Below are positions 8,147-17,021 of a DNA stretch of 64,000 nucleotides, in pieces. Numbering within the stretch: position 1 is the first letter of the stretch; each line of letters opens with the position of its first letter. This DNA comes from Acinetobacter lactucae (GTDB lineage: Bacteria > Pseudomonadota > Gammaproteobacteria > Pseudomonadales > Moraxellaceae). The stretch is from contig NZ_LRPE01000011.1 of the NCBI RefSeq assembly GCF_001605885.1, positions 1-64,000 of the forward strand, written 5' to 3'. The translations under genes were made by a program, and so were the position numbers. Under the pieces are notes generated by a model that was given only the letters and a program-made list of their open reading frames with translations, made no database searches and was not told the DNA's origin.

Positions 8147-9634
8147 ATGTTTAATTCGTCGTCTAATTCAAATAAAAATGTACGCATCGCCATTATTGGC
8201 ACTGGTTTTGGTGGTCTAGGACTTGCCATTCGTCTCAAACAAGCAGGTTTTGAACAATTTACGCTCTTTGAAAAAGCTGCTGATGTCGGCGGTGTATGGC
8301 GTGACAATACTTACCCTGGTGCTGCATGTGATGTACCTTCTCATCTGTATTCTTTTTCTTTTGAACAAGAGCTGGGCTGGAAAAATCGCTACGGAACATC
8401 TCAAGAGATTTATCAATATTTACGCCACTGTGCCGACAAATATGATATTCGTCCGCATGTTCAATTTAATACTGAAATTGCCAGTGCCGAATTTGATGCT
8501 CTACAGGGCGTATGGCACATTCAAAGTACGACTGGTGAACAGTTTGAAGCTGAATTTTTAGTCGGTGCGGTGGGTCAGCTTAACCGCCCTGCCTATCCAA
8601 AACTTAAAGGTATTGAAAACTTTAAAGGTAAAGCATTCCACTCAGCGCGTTGGGATCATGACTATGACTTAACTGGCAAACGTGTTGCGGTAATCGGTAC
8701 AGGTGCAAGCGCAATTCAGTTCGTACCTGAAATTGCAAAACAGGTTGCCCATCTCGATGTTTACCAACGCTCTGCACCCTACGTGATTCCTAAACCAGAT
8801 CGGGTTTACCAACCTTTAGAGAAAAAGGCTTTCCGTAAATTGCCAATTTTGCAAAGTCTGGATCGAGCTTTGCAATATGGTCATCATGAAATTCGCCTAC
8901 TGGCCTTTACTACTTCACTCAATGAAATGCCTTTGGTGGAATATTTATTCCAGCGTCACATTCGTAAAGTCGTCAAAGATGGGAAGTTACGCCATCGTTT
9001 AATGCCGGATTATCCAATTGGCTGTAAGCGTATTTTAATCTCTAACCATTGGTATGAAACGCTGACCCAACCTCATGTCGATGTGATTAATAAAGGCATT
9101 CAAGAGATTACCGAAAACGGTATTTTAGATACGGAAGGAAATCTGCGTGAAGTCGATACCATTATTTACGGGACAGGCTTTGCCGCAACTGAATTTATGG
9201 CGCCAATGCAGATTACAGGTCTTGATGGCCGCACCTTAAAAGACACATGGAAAGATGGTGCAGAAGCTTATCTTGGCTTAACTGTGAGCGGCTTTCCAAA
9301 CTTCTTTATGTTGTATGGACCAAACACTAATCTTGGGCACAACTCAATCGTCTATATGATTGAAAGCCAAGTGAATTATATTTTAGATGCTATTCAGACA
9401 ACCCTACAAAACAAACTTTTGTTCACCAATGTTCGTGCAGAAGTTCAACATGAGTTTAATCAAAGCATTCAAGAAAAAATGAAAAAAACTGTCTGGGCGC
9501 AAGGTTGTACCAGTTGGTATCAGACTGCGGATGGTAAAAATACCAATAACTGGCCAGGTTTTACTCTTGAATATCGTCAACGTACTCGTCGCTTCGATGT
9601 TGAAAACTACACTCAGGTTTCAGCTATTTCTTAA
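8147..9634 (+). CDS. Baeyer-Villiger-type flavin monooxygenase
   Basis: A 495-residue FAD/NADPH monooxygenase. The ATG at 8147 is chosen because AAGGA precedes it; the open frame extends further upstream into the AraC gene. FAD motif GTGFGG lies near residue 18, followed by GGVWRDNTYPG, FKGKAFHSARWD (a good Baeyer-Villiger fingerprint) and NADPH motif GTGASA. It should turn a ketone into an ester, which the esterase at 10604 could then hydrolyse. The chain alcohol to ketone to ester to acid plus alcohol is thus encoded by adjacent genes. It is a paralogue of the gene at 4475. The natural substrate is not known. Confidence 0.88.
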   Translation: MFNSSSNSNKNVRIAIIGTGFGGLGLAIRLKQAGFEQFTLFEKAADVGGVWRDNTYPGAACDVPSHLYSFSFEQELGWKNRYGTSQEIYQYLRHCADKYDIRPHVQFNTEIASAEFDALQGVWHIQSTTGEQFEAEFLVGAVGQLNRPAYPKLKGIENFKGKAFHSARWDHDYDLTGKRVAVIGTGASAIQFVPEIAKQVAHLDVYQRSAPYVIPKPDRVYQPLEKKAFRKLPILQSLDRALQYGHHEIRLLAFTTSLNEMPLVEYLFQRHIRKVVKDGKLRHRLMPDYPIGCKRILISNHWYETLTQPHVDVINKGIQEITENGILDTEGNLREVDTIIYGTGFAATEFMAPMQITGLDGRTLKDTWKDGAEAYLGLTVSGFPNFFMLYGPNTNLGHNSIVYMIESQVNYILDAIQTTLQNKLLFTNVRAEVQHEFNQSIQEKMKKTVWAQGCTSWYQTADGKNTNNWPGFTLEYRQRTRRFDVENYTQVSAIS

Positions 9635-9678
9635 ACAAGCTTCACCATAGGAAATGAGAAAAATAAACGGAGAATTTT

Positions 9679-10533
9679 ATGAAGTCTTTTAAAAATAAAG
9701 TCGCAGCTGTGACAGGTGCAGGTTCTGGAATTGGACAAGCACTTGCCATTGCACTCGCCAAACAAGGCTGCCATCTGGCACTTTCCGATATCAGTGAAGC
9801 TGGATTAGCCAAAACAGTCGAGCTGTTAGCACCCTATACTATCAAAGTGACTACTCAAAAAGTTGATGTCGCTAAACGTGATGAGGTTGCAACTTGGGCA
9901 AAAGCTGTTGTAGATGAACATGGTCAAGTTAATTTAATTTTTAACAATGCGGGTGTCGCAATTGGTAGCACGGCTGAAGGTGTGAGCTATGAAGATCTTG
10001 AATGGCTCATAGGGATTAATTTTTGGGGCGTAGTTTATGGCACCAAAGAATTTTTACCTTACTTAAAGCAAAGTGGTGATGGGCATATTATTAATATTTC
10101 CAGTATGTTTGGCTTAACAGCTCAACCGACTCAAAGTGCTTATAATGCTAGTAAATTTGCCGTTCGTGGCTTTACTGAATCATTGCGCCAAGAACTCGAT
10201 CTACAAAATGCTGGAGTGAGTGCGACCTGTGTGCATCCGGGTGGTATTCGTACCAATATTGCCAAAGCTGCCCGCATGAATAATAGTGTCCAGTCTTTAG
10301 GAATGGATCCTTTAAAAAGTCAGGATGCTTTTGATAAATTACTTCGCACCCCCGCTGACGATGCAGCTCAACAAATTTTAGAAGCTGTTCGTAAAGACCG
10401 TCGCCGCTTACTGATCGGAGCCGATGCGAAAGCCGTTGATGTCATTCAACGTATTCTTCCACAGGGTTACCAAAAGATTTTTGCAACTGCGACGGCATTG
10501 CAAACTCGTCTACTCAATAAATCAGCAAAATAA
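9679..10533 (+). CDS. Short-chain dehydrogenase/reductase (SDR)
   Basis: A 284-residue classical SDR with TGAGSGIG at residue 13, NNAGVA near 92, a serine in NISSMFG and YNASK near 155. It is preceded by a GGAG ribosome site and follows the monooxygenase by 44 bases, so the two are co-transcribed. It probably supplies or removes the carbonyl group handled by the monooxygenase. It resembles the SDR at 3619 in size and position relative to a monooxygenase, supporting a duplicated SDR/monooxygenase pair. Confidence 0.88.
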   Translation: MKSFKNKVAAVTGAGSGIGQALAIALAKQGCHLALSDISEAGLAKTVELLAPYTIKVTTQKVDVAKRDEVATWAKAVVDEHGQVNLIFNNAGVAIGSTAEGVSYEDLEWLIGINFWGVVYGTKEFLPYLKQSGDGHIINISSMFGLTAQPTQSAYNASKFAVRGFTESLRQELDLQNAGVSATCVHPGGIRTNIAKAARMNNSVQSLGMDPLKSQDAFDKLLRTPADDAAQQILEAVRKDRRRLLIGADAKAVDVIQRILPQGYQKIFATATALQTRLLNKSAK

Positions 10534-10541
10534 AAATAGTG

Positions 10542-10574
10542 GTCAGCATACGCTTAATTTTGAGAGGTGCTGAC
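10542..10574 (+). other. Intercistronic stem-loop
   Basis: GTCAGCA and TGCTGAC form a 7-bp stem over a 19-base loop between the SDR and esterase genes. No U-run follows; it may slightly reduce readthrough or protect mRNA. Confidence 0.35.
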
Positions 10575-10603
10575 TGATATTAGGCTTAGTATGAGTCCTT
10601 ATT

Positions 10604-11497
10604 ATGAAGCAGCTTCTTGCATGGACTATTCGTACCACGCTACGTCCAGCTTTATCCCCTAAAACACCATTAAAGCTTCAGCGTTTTTGTAGCGATGCAG
10701 CCAGTGCTATTGTGCTTGGTCCACGTGGCTATAAAACAAAAAAGCAAACCATCGCTCAAGTACCGACAGTCCATATTCAGCCTAAAACGACTAAATCAGG
10801 GCTCGGTATCTTGTATTTACATGGTGGTGGCTATGTAGTTGGCAGCTCAAAAAGTCACACTAAACTTGCTGCTCAAATCGGACACGCAGCTCAGGCACAA
10901 GTTTGGTTACCTGAATATCGCCTAGCCCCAGAACACGCAAGTCCTGCTGCTATTGAAGATGTCATTGCAGTCTATAAAGCTTTACTTGCTCAAGGACAAG
11001 CCCCAGAAAAACTCGTGATCGCTGGCGACTCTGCTGGCGGCGGACTGAGTTTAAGTACTGCAATTGCGATAAAGAATGCAGGGTTACCCTTGCCAGCGGC
11101 TTTAGTTTTACTTTCACCTTGGGTTGACTTAAGCCTTTCTGGAAGCACAATGAAAACTCATACTGCTCAAGATGCAATGCTTTCAGAAGATTGGTTAGCT
11201 TGGTGTGCAAAAAACTACTGCGGCCAAAAATCGCTAATCGATCCAACTTGTTCTCCACTCTATGCAGATTTAAGTGGATTACCGCCTATTTTGATTCATG
11301 TCGGTACCGAAGAAGTTTTATTAGACGATGCAAAACGGCTCGCTGAACAAACCGAAGAATACGGCATTCCGACGAACTTGAAGGTTTATGACCGAGTCGG
11401 ACATGTTTTTCAGTTCCACGCGGGTATACTAAATGAATCTAATGACTCGATTGAGCGCATTGGGCAATTCATTGATAAACATACACAGTCAATATAA
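10604..11497 (+). CDS. Alpha/beta hydrolase, hormone-sensitive-lipase family esterase
   Basis: A 297-residue carboxylesterase. It has the oxyanion-hole motif HGGG near residue 74, the nucleophile motif GDSAG near 146, an acid residue in the VGTEEVLLDD region and the catalytic His of RVGHVFQFH near 266. There is no clear signal peptide, so it is probably cytosolic. In the adjacent operon it is well placed to hydrolyse esters made by the Baeyer-Villiger-type enzyme. It is of the HSL/BioH-like class that prefers short acyl chains in many bacteria; the real substrate is not determined. Confidence 0.87.
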   Translation: MKQLLAWTIRTTLRPALSPKTPLKLQRFCSDAASAIVLGPRGYKTKKQTIAQVPTVHIQPKTTKSGLGILYLHGGGYVVGSSKSHTKLAAQIGHAAQAQVWLPEYRLAPEHASPAAIEDVIAVYKALLAQGQAPEKLVIAGDSAGGGLSLSTAIAIKNAGLPLPAALVLLSPWVDLSLSGSTMKTHTAQDAMLSEDWLAWCAKNYCGQKSLIDPTCSPLYADLSGLPPILIHVGTEEVLLDDAKRLAEQTEEYGIPTNLKVYDRVGHVFQFHAGILNESNDSIERIGQFIDKHTQSI

Positions 11498-11524
11498 AAA
11501 TATCGCCAGAGAGGAGTCCTCGGC

Positions 11525-13195
11525 ATGACAACAAACAATTATGACTATGATTACCTCATTATTGGTTCAGGCTTTGGTGGTAGTGTTTCTGCTTGCCGTC
11601 TAACCGAAAAAGGCTATTCAGTTGCTGTAATGGAAATGGGGCGACGTTGGGAAGCTAAAGATTTTGCTAAAAACAACTGGAATACAAAACGCTGGATTTG
11701 GCGCCCAGGCATGAAACTTTTCGGTTATTTCAACATGCGTTTTTTTCGCCATGTCACCATTATTTGCGGGAACGCTGTAGGTGGTGGCTCAATTACCTAT
11801 GCAAACACCCTACTGGTTCCACCTGAACATATCTGGGATGAAGGTACATGGGCAGATGCAGCGGACTGGAAAAATGAAATGCCACAGCACTATGCTGAAG
11901 CAGAACGTATGCTTGGGGTGACGGATAATAAAATCTTCGGTCCAGCCGACCATATGCTCAAAAAAATGGGCGATGCAGTGGGTGTTGGGCATACGTTTAA
12001 ACCGACTCGTGTTGCAACGTTTTTTCCCCCCGAAGGTGAACAAGGTGGCAAGACCTACCCTGACCCGTATTTTAACGGCGAAGGTCCAGACCGCGGAACC
12101 TGTACCGCATGTGGCGGCTGTATGACGGGTTGTAAACACAACGCAAAAAATACCTTAGATAAAAATTATTTGTACTTTGCTGAAAAAAATGGTGCCAAGG
12201 TTTATGAAGAAACCAAAGTTGTTGACGTTAAACCACTCAATGGTAAAGCCGATGGCAGCGATGGCTATGAAGTCACTACCGAATGCTCAAGCTCATGGTT
12301 TAACAAACAGCGTCGTACATGGCATGTTCGTAACGTAATTTTTTCGGCATCGTCTTTGGGCACGCAAGAGATGTTGTTCCGCTTAAAGCAGTCCGGTTCT
12401 CTGCCAAATATTTCTGATGATTTGGGTAATCGGGTTCGTACTAATGCCGAGTCGATTTTAGGTGTTCGCTTTTTTGGTAAAGATGTCGACATGAGTAAAG
12501 GTGTTGCCATTGGTTCAAGTATTTACATTGACCATGACACTCACATTGAAGCGACCCGCTACCAAACTGGTTCAGATGCCATGGGTCTTATGTGCACTTA
12601 TATGGCTAAAGGCAAACCGGGTTGGACACGTATCTTCTTTTGGTTATGGGCACTTATCTGTCATCCATTTATTTTCCTTCGCATGAGTAATCCTGTCAGT
12701 TTTGCGCGTCAGACCTTAATTTTCTTGGTGATGCAAACAGCTGATGCCTCAATTAACATGCGCTTGAAACGTAATTGGTTCTGGCCTTTTGGTAAGGTGT
12801 TATCGAGCGAAGGTAAAAAGCTACCGGTTTATATTCCGCAAGCCAATGCATTTACCGAAAAAGTTGCCAAAATGTTTAATGGTCACCCAATGACGACCAT
12901 TACCGAAATTTTGTTTAACGTGCCTTTTACAGCCCACTGTATGGGTGGTTGTGCAATTGCTTCCAGTCCAGAGCGTGGCGTGGTAGATGGACAAAACCGT
13001 GTCTTTAACTATAAAAACTTATATGTTGTAGATGGCTCAATGTTAGGTGCAAATTTGGGGGTTAATCCAAGTCTCACCATTACAGCTCTTGCAGAACGTG
13101 CAATGTCTTATATTCCAGCTAAACATACTTTGGATGATCAACAAGGTCATATAGCAGAGGCAGAAACCGTAGAGATCATTAAAGCTTCTGCTTAA
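11525..13195 (+). CDS. GMC-type FAD oxidoreductase (cholesterol-oxidase-like)
   Basis: A 556-residue FAD oxidoreductase with the N-terminal dinucleotide motif GSGFGG, a GGGSITYAN loop, and a C-terminal GMC region with MGGCAIA and VDGSMLGANLGVNP. It carries a cysteine cluster C193-x2-C196-x2-C199-x3-C203 in CTACGGCMTGCKHNAK, seen in a subgroup of these enzymes. It could hold an iron-sulfur cluster, but this is not established. One or two hydrophobic segments (about residues 370-410) suggest membrane contact. It would oxidise an alcohol, possibly a sterol-like or long-chain one. A strong AGAGGAG site precedes the ATG, and it closes the operon from 8147. Confidence 0.87.
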   Translation: MTTNNYDYDYLIIGSGFGGSVSACRLTEKGYSVAVMEMGRRWEAKDFAKNNWNTKRWIWRPGMKLFGYFNMRFFRHVTIICGNAVGGGSITYANTLLVPPEHIWDEGTWADAADWKNEMPQHYAEAERMLGVTDNKIFGPADHMLKKMGDAVGVGHTFKPTRVATFFPPEGEQGGKTYPDPYFNGEGPDRGTCTACGGCMTGCKHNAKNTLDKNYLYFAEKNGAKVYEETKVVDVKPLNGKADGSDGYEVTTECSSSWFNKQRRTWHVRNVIFSASSLGTQEMLFRLKQSGSLPNISDDLGNRVRTNAESILGVRFFGKDVDMSKGVAIGSSIYIDHDTHIEATRYQTGSDAMGLMCTYMAKGKPGWTRIFFWLWALICHPFIFLRMSNPVSFARQTLIFLVMQTADASINMRLKRNWFWPFGKVLSSEGKKLPVYIPQANAFTEKVAKMFNGHPMTTITEILFNVPFTAHCMGGCAIASSPERGVVDGQNRVFNYKNLYVVDGSMLGANLGVNPSLTITALAERAMSYIPAKHTLDDQQGHIAEAETVEIIKASA

Positions 13196-13216
13196 TTTAG
13201 AATTTTGTTTTATAAA

Positions 13217-13243
13217 AAAAGCCTATTTTAGAATAGGCTTTTT
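13217..13243. terminator. Bidirectional rho-independent terminator
   Basis: GCCTATT, loop TTAG, AATAGGC, flanked by an A-run on the left and a T-run on the right. It lies between the convergent GMC oxidoreductase and OsmC-YcaO genes and should stop transcription from both sides. Confidence 0.85.
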
Positions 13244-13258
13244 CTTTCGCTTTTTAAA

Positions 13259-15457
13259 TTACATCGCCACGGCTTTAGCACGAGCTGCATGCAATTTTTT
13301 ATAGCTCTCGATCAGACGTAAATGACGATCAAGTCCTTCTAGTTTCATGCTTGTTGGTGTTAAACCATAGAAACGAACGCTACCATCGACAGAACCTAGT
13401 ACCGCGTCCATTCGTGTATCACCAAACATACGGCGGAAATTAGTCAGGTAGTCTTCGAGCTCTAATTCTTCATCTAACATCACTTCAAGCACCACATTCA
13501 TGCACTGATAGAACAAGCCACGCTCAACGGTGTTGGTGTTATATTGCAAGTAAGTTTCGACTAACTCTTTTGCTTCTTCAAATTGTTGTAAAGCAACATA
13601 AATCAGCAATTTCAGCTCTAAGATTGTTAGCTGCCCCCAAACTGTATTGTCATCAAACTCGATGCCAATGAGTGTGGTGATTTCAGTGTAATCATCTAGC
13701 TCACATTCTTCTAAGCGCTCAACCAACGCTTCGAGTTGTTCATCATCCAAACGATGCAGATTTAAAATATCTTCACGGAATGAAAGTGCTTTATTGGTAT
13801 TGTCCCAAATCAAATCTTCAACGAGATAAATTTCTGAATAATCCGGTACCAAAATACGGCAAGCGGTCGCACCTAAGTGCTCATAGACTGCCATATACAC
13901 TTCTTTGCCCATCTCTTCGAGAATACCGAACAATGTTGCAGCTTCTTCTGCATTCGACTCTTCGCCTTCACCAGAAAAATCCCATTCAACAAAGTCATAG
14001 TCAGATTTAGAACTAAAGAAGCGCCAAGATACCAAACCACTTGAGTCAATAAAGTGCTCAACAAAGTTGTTCGGCTCAGTGACCGCATTACTTTGGAAAG
14101 TCGGTTGAGGTAAATCATTTAAGCCTTCAAAACTACGGCCTTGAAGTAATTCAGTCAGACTACGTTCCAACGCAACTTCAAAACTTGGATGCGCACCGAA
14201 AGATGCAAACACTCCACCCGTACGTGGGTTCATTAAAGTTACACACATTACAGGGAACTGACCGCCTAACGATGCATCTTTCACTAATACAGGGAAACCT
14301 TGCTCTTCTAAACCTTTAATACCAGCAACAATACTTGGGTATTTCGCTAATACGTCTTCAGGAACATCCGGCAGCGCAATTTCACCTTCTAAAATTTCAC
14401 GTTTAACAGCACGTTCAAAAATTTCTGACAGGCATTGAACTTGGGCTTCTGCCAAAGTGTTGCCTGCACTCATACCATTACTTAAGTACAAATTTTCAAT
14501 TAAATTTGATGGGAAATAGACAACTTCACCGTCAGACTGGCGCACAAAAGGTAGTGAGCAAATGCCACGCTCTACGTTGCCTGAGTTGGTGTCATATAAA
14601 TGTGTGCCCAATAACTCATCATCTGGGTTGTAAATCTCAAGACAGTATTCATCTAAGATTTCTTTAGGTAATTCACCATTTGGACCCGGTTTAAACCATT
14701 TTTCATCTGGATAATGCACAAATTCAGCATTGGCAATTTCTTCACCCCAGAACTGGTCATTATAGAAGAAGTTACAGTTTAAACGCTCAATAAACTCGCC
14801 TAATGCAGAAGCTAAAGCACTTTCTTTAGTTGCACCTTTACCATTGGTAAAGCACATCGGAGATTGTGCATCACGAATGTGTAATGACCATACATTTGGG
14901 ACAATATTACGCCAAGACGCGATTTCGATCTTCATGCCCAAATTTGCCAAAATAGCTGACATATTGGCAATGGTTTCTTCTAATGGCAGGTCTTTACCTT
15001 GAATATAAGTATGGCTTTCTGAAGTTAAGCTTGGTAATAACAATGCTTGTGCATCTGCATCGATGCTTTCAACTTCTTCAATAATAAATTCGGGACCCGT
15101 TTGAATCACTTTTTTAACAGTACAACGGTCAATCGAACGTAAAATCCCTTGGCGATCTTTCTCTGAAATATCAGCTGGTAATTCAATTTGAATTTTAAAG
15201 GTTTGCTTATAGCGGTTTTCAGGATCAACAATATTATTTTGCGATAAACGAATATTATCGGTTGGGATATCTCGAGCGGCACAATACACTTTTACAAAGT
15301 ACGCTGCGCACAATGCTGACGATGCTAAAAAGTAGTCAAATGGGCCCGGTGCCGAACCGTCACCCTTGTAGCGAATTGGTTGATCGGCAATTACCGTAAA
15401 GTCATCGAACTTAGCTTCCTGTCGAAGATTGTCGAGATAATTAACCTTGATTTCCAT
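13259..15457 (-). CDS. OsmC domain / YcaO domain fusion protein
   Basis: A 732-residue fusion. Residues 1-140 are OsmC/Ohr-like with Cys at 50 and 112, the usual two-cysteine peroxidatic pattern. Residues about 150-560 are a YcaO domain, with the ATP-binding Glu/Arg segments seen in SALGEFIERLNCNF and SEIFERAVKRE. The remainder (about 580-720) is helical and TPR-like. YcaO proteins use ATP to activate amide backbones. In E. coli YcaO is linked to RimO methylthiolation of ribosomal protein S12, and the OsmC part may deliver or protect sulfur. This pairing of functions is inference. No peptide-precursor gene is nearby, so a RiPP role is unlikely. Confidence 0.88.
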   Translation of the reverse strand: MEIKVNYLDNLRQEAKFDDFTVIADQPIRYKGDGSAPGPFDYFLASSALCAAYFVKVYCAARDIPTDNIRLSQNNIVDPENRYKQTFKIQIELPADISEKDRQGILRSIDRCTVKKVIQTGPEFIIEEVESIDADAQALLLPSLTSESHTYIQGKDLPLEETIANMSAILANLGMKIEIASWRNIVPNVWSLHIRDAQSPMCFTNGKGATKESALASALGEFIERLNCNFFYNDQFWGEEIANAEFVHYPDEKWFKPGPNGELPKEILDEYCLEIYNPDDELLGTHLYDTNSGNVERGICSLPFVRQSDGEVVYFPSNLIENLYLSNGMSAGNTLAEAQVQCLSEIFERAVKREILEGEIALPDVPEDVLAKYPSIVAGIKGLEEQGFPVLVKDASLGGQFPVMCVTLMNPRTGGVFASFGAHPSFEVALERSLTELLQGRSFEGLNDLPQPTFQSNAVTEPNNFVEHFIDSSGLVSWRFFSSKSDYDFVEWDFSGEGEESNAEEAATLFGILEEMGKEVYMAVYEHLGATACRILVPDYSEIYLVEDLIWDNTNKALSFREDILNLHRLDDEQLEALVERLEECELDDYTEITTLIGIEFDDNTVWGQLTILELKLLIYVALQQFEEAKELVETYLQYNTNTVERGLFYQCMNVVLEVMLDEELELEDYLTNFRRMFGDTRMDAVLGSVDGSVRFYGLTPTSMKLEGLDRHLRLIESYKKLHAARAKAVAM

Positions 15458-15650
15458 GCTGGCACCTAAATATTTTTATGTGTCAGCACAGACACATAAA
15501 ATTCTAAATATTGAAAAATAAGCCGAATCACAGCGAAGAAATTGACTTAAAAAAATGAGAGATTAAAGCCATGTGTTTAATGAACGACTCAATTGGCTTT
15601 AATAAGATTGGCGGTATTATAGAGGGATTTTGTGCAGTTGATAACTAAAG

Positions 15651-15679
15651 TTAAAACATTGCTGCTCTCAATGTTTTAA
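15651..15679 (-). terminator. Hairpin after minus-strand porin gene
   Basis: TTAAAACATTG and CAATGTTTTAA make a perfect 11-bp stem with loop CTGCTCT, 30 bases beyond the porin stop. The minus-strand U-tract is formed by the stem end and is modest, so termination strength is uncertain. Confidence 0.55.
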
Positions 15680-15709
15680 CTTGTCTTGAATTTAGTTAAA
15701 TATTGAACA

Positions 15710-16990
15710 TTAAAACTTAAAAGTGTAATCGACATTTAACCGCGTTTCATTTGTCGAATGAAATGTCATATTACTTGGCATATCGTTGCGATAGTGAGAA
15801 AAACGGGCTCGCATTCCCAAACCTTTTAACTTACCTTCAGGAATTTTATAACCCAAATCAAATTCCATCGACTCTTCTTTAAAACGCTGATCGCCGTATT
15901 GCAACAAATCAATGTCTTCGCCTTTTGCATAGCGACTCATAAAGCGCAGTCCGTTTAATGAAACATCACCTACTCGAGCATTTTTAAAGTCATATTCATA
16001 ACGAATCGAATAGACTTTTTCGTCTTTATTTGAATAGTCCGAACTCATAAAATCAAGCACAACAGGACTTTCTGTTCCAGACAAAAAAGGCAGACCAGTC
16101 GAGCCAAATGACTGCATATAGCCCAAAGAAACCGTATGGTTTTGATAGTTCAAACCAAATATACCGCTCACATGTCGGTTATCGACTTCTCCTATTTTTT
16201 TACTACCTGTTTCCTCACTATTAAAAAAACGCACGTCACTTAAAAAATTAAGCTGATCATTTAAAGGCTGCTTCCCGTTAAAACCTAAAAACTGTTGCTG
16301 GTAAATGTCCTTGAGTTCAGCATGATAAGCCCGTAAACGATAATCCTTTAACTGATAACTTCCACCTAATGTATAAAAAGAATCGGTAGTTGCCGCTTTG
16401 TCGAAACGATGGTTGATATTGTCCGTTCCAACATCGGTATAACGAATCGAATCACGTTGGCGCACTTCGTCGACATAAAATCCTTCAAGTTGAAGATTTG
16501 GAATTTCATTTGAAACAAAGCGAATGCCACGATAAGTCTGCGGAAACAAACGCGCTGGCGATGAAAATATGGTCGGTAATTGCGGAACCAAGTCCCCCAC
16601 AAAAAGCTCATTTTTTCTAAATTTAGCCTTCCCTGTAATACCTATTTTTCCATAATAATCATCACGCGAGTTATCGGTATTCACTGGTAATAGACCACTA
16701 CGCGCATAGTCATCAGCACGGCTTCCCATCAGGTTAAAACCCGCCATTGCCAGTACATCAACTCCGAAACCAACTGTCCCTTCGGTATAACCAGACTGCC
16801 CTTTAAAAATTAAACCCTGCGCCCAATCTCTACCTGCTGTATAGGGATATGGGTCTTTTTTATAGTCTCGGTCAAAGTAAAAATTACGTAGTGTCAGCTC
16901 AGCTTTACTATCTGCAATAAACTCGGCATGCACAACTTGACTAAATAATGGGCACAAGCATATCCCCACCCACAATGGTGTCTTTTTCAT
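15710..16990 (-). CDS. OprD family outer-membrane porin (VanP-like)
   Basis: A 426-residue porin with a cleavable signal peptide (about residues 1-22, ending VVHA), alternating beta-strand sequence, and a terminal Phe (TFKF) typical of BAM substrates. The mature start has ELTLRNFYFDRDY, a signature shared with the hca-operon porin at 33331. OprD-family porins take up small organic acids. It follows the MFS gene by 31 bases on the same strand, so outer- and inner-membrane uptake are co-expressed. The operator at 18506 links the pair to VanR. Acinetobacter vanillate loci are known to include a porin and a carrier, which fits; the exact substrate is not shown. Confidence 0.87.
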   Translation of the reverse strand: MKKTPLWVGICLCPLFSQVVHAEFIADSKAELTLRNFYFDRDYKKDPYPYTAGRDWAQGLIFKGQSGYTEGTVGFGVDVLAMAGFNLMGSRADDYARSGLLPVNTDNSRDDYYGKIGITGKAKFRKNELFVGDLVPQLPTIFSSPARLFPQTYRGIRFVSNEIPNLQLEGFYVDEVRQRDSIRYTDVGTDNINHRFDKAATTDSFYTLGGSYQLKDYRLRAYHAELKDIYQQQFLGFNGKQPLNDQLNFLSDVRFFNSEETGSKKIGEVDNRHVSGIFGLNYQNHTVSLGYMQSFGSTGLPFLSGTESPVVLDFMSSDYSNKDEKVYSIRYEYDFKNARVGDVSLNGLRFMSRYAKGEDIDLLQYGDQRFKEESMEFDLGYKIPEGKLKGLGMRARFSHYRNDMPSNMTFHSTNETRLNVDYTFKF

Positions 16991-17021
16991 TTTTTATCTC
17001 AACTATTTAATTTTTAATGGA

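Noticed and set aside
738..10310. GGATCC sequences at about 740 and 10304
   Set aside because: Both are inside coding regions (pirin and an SDR) and lack the flanking A/T symmetry of the VanR sites.
13259..15457. YcaO as part of a thiazole/oxazole peptide cluster
   Set aside because: There is no precursor peptide, dehydrogenase or exporter nearby, and the OsmC fusion suggests another role.
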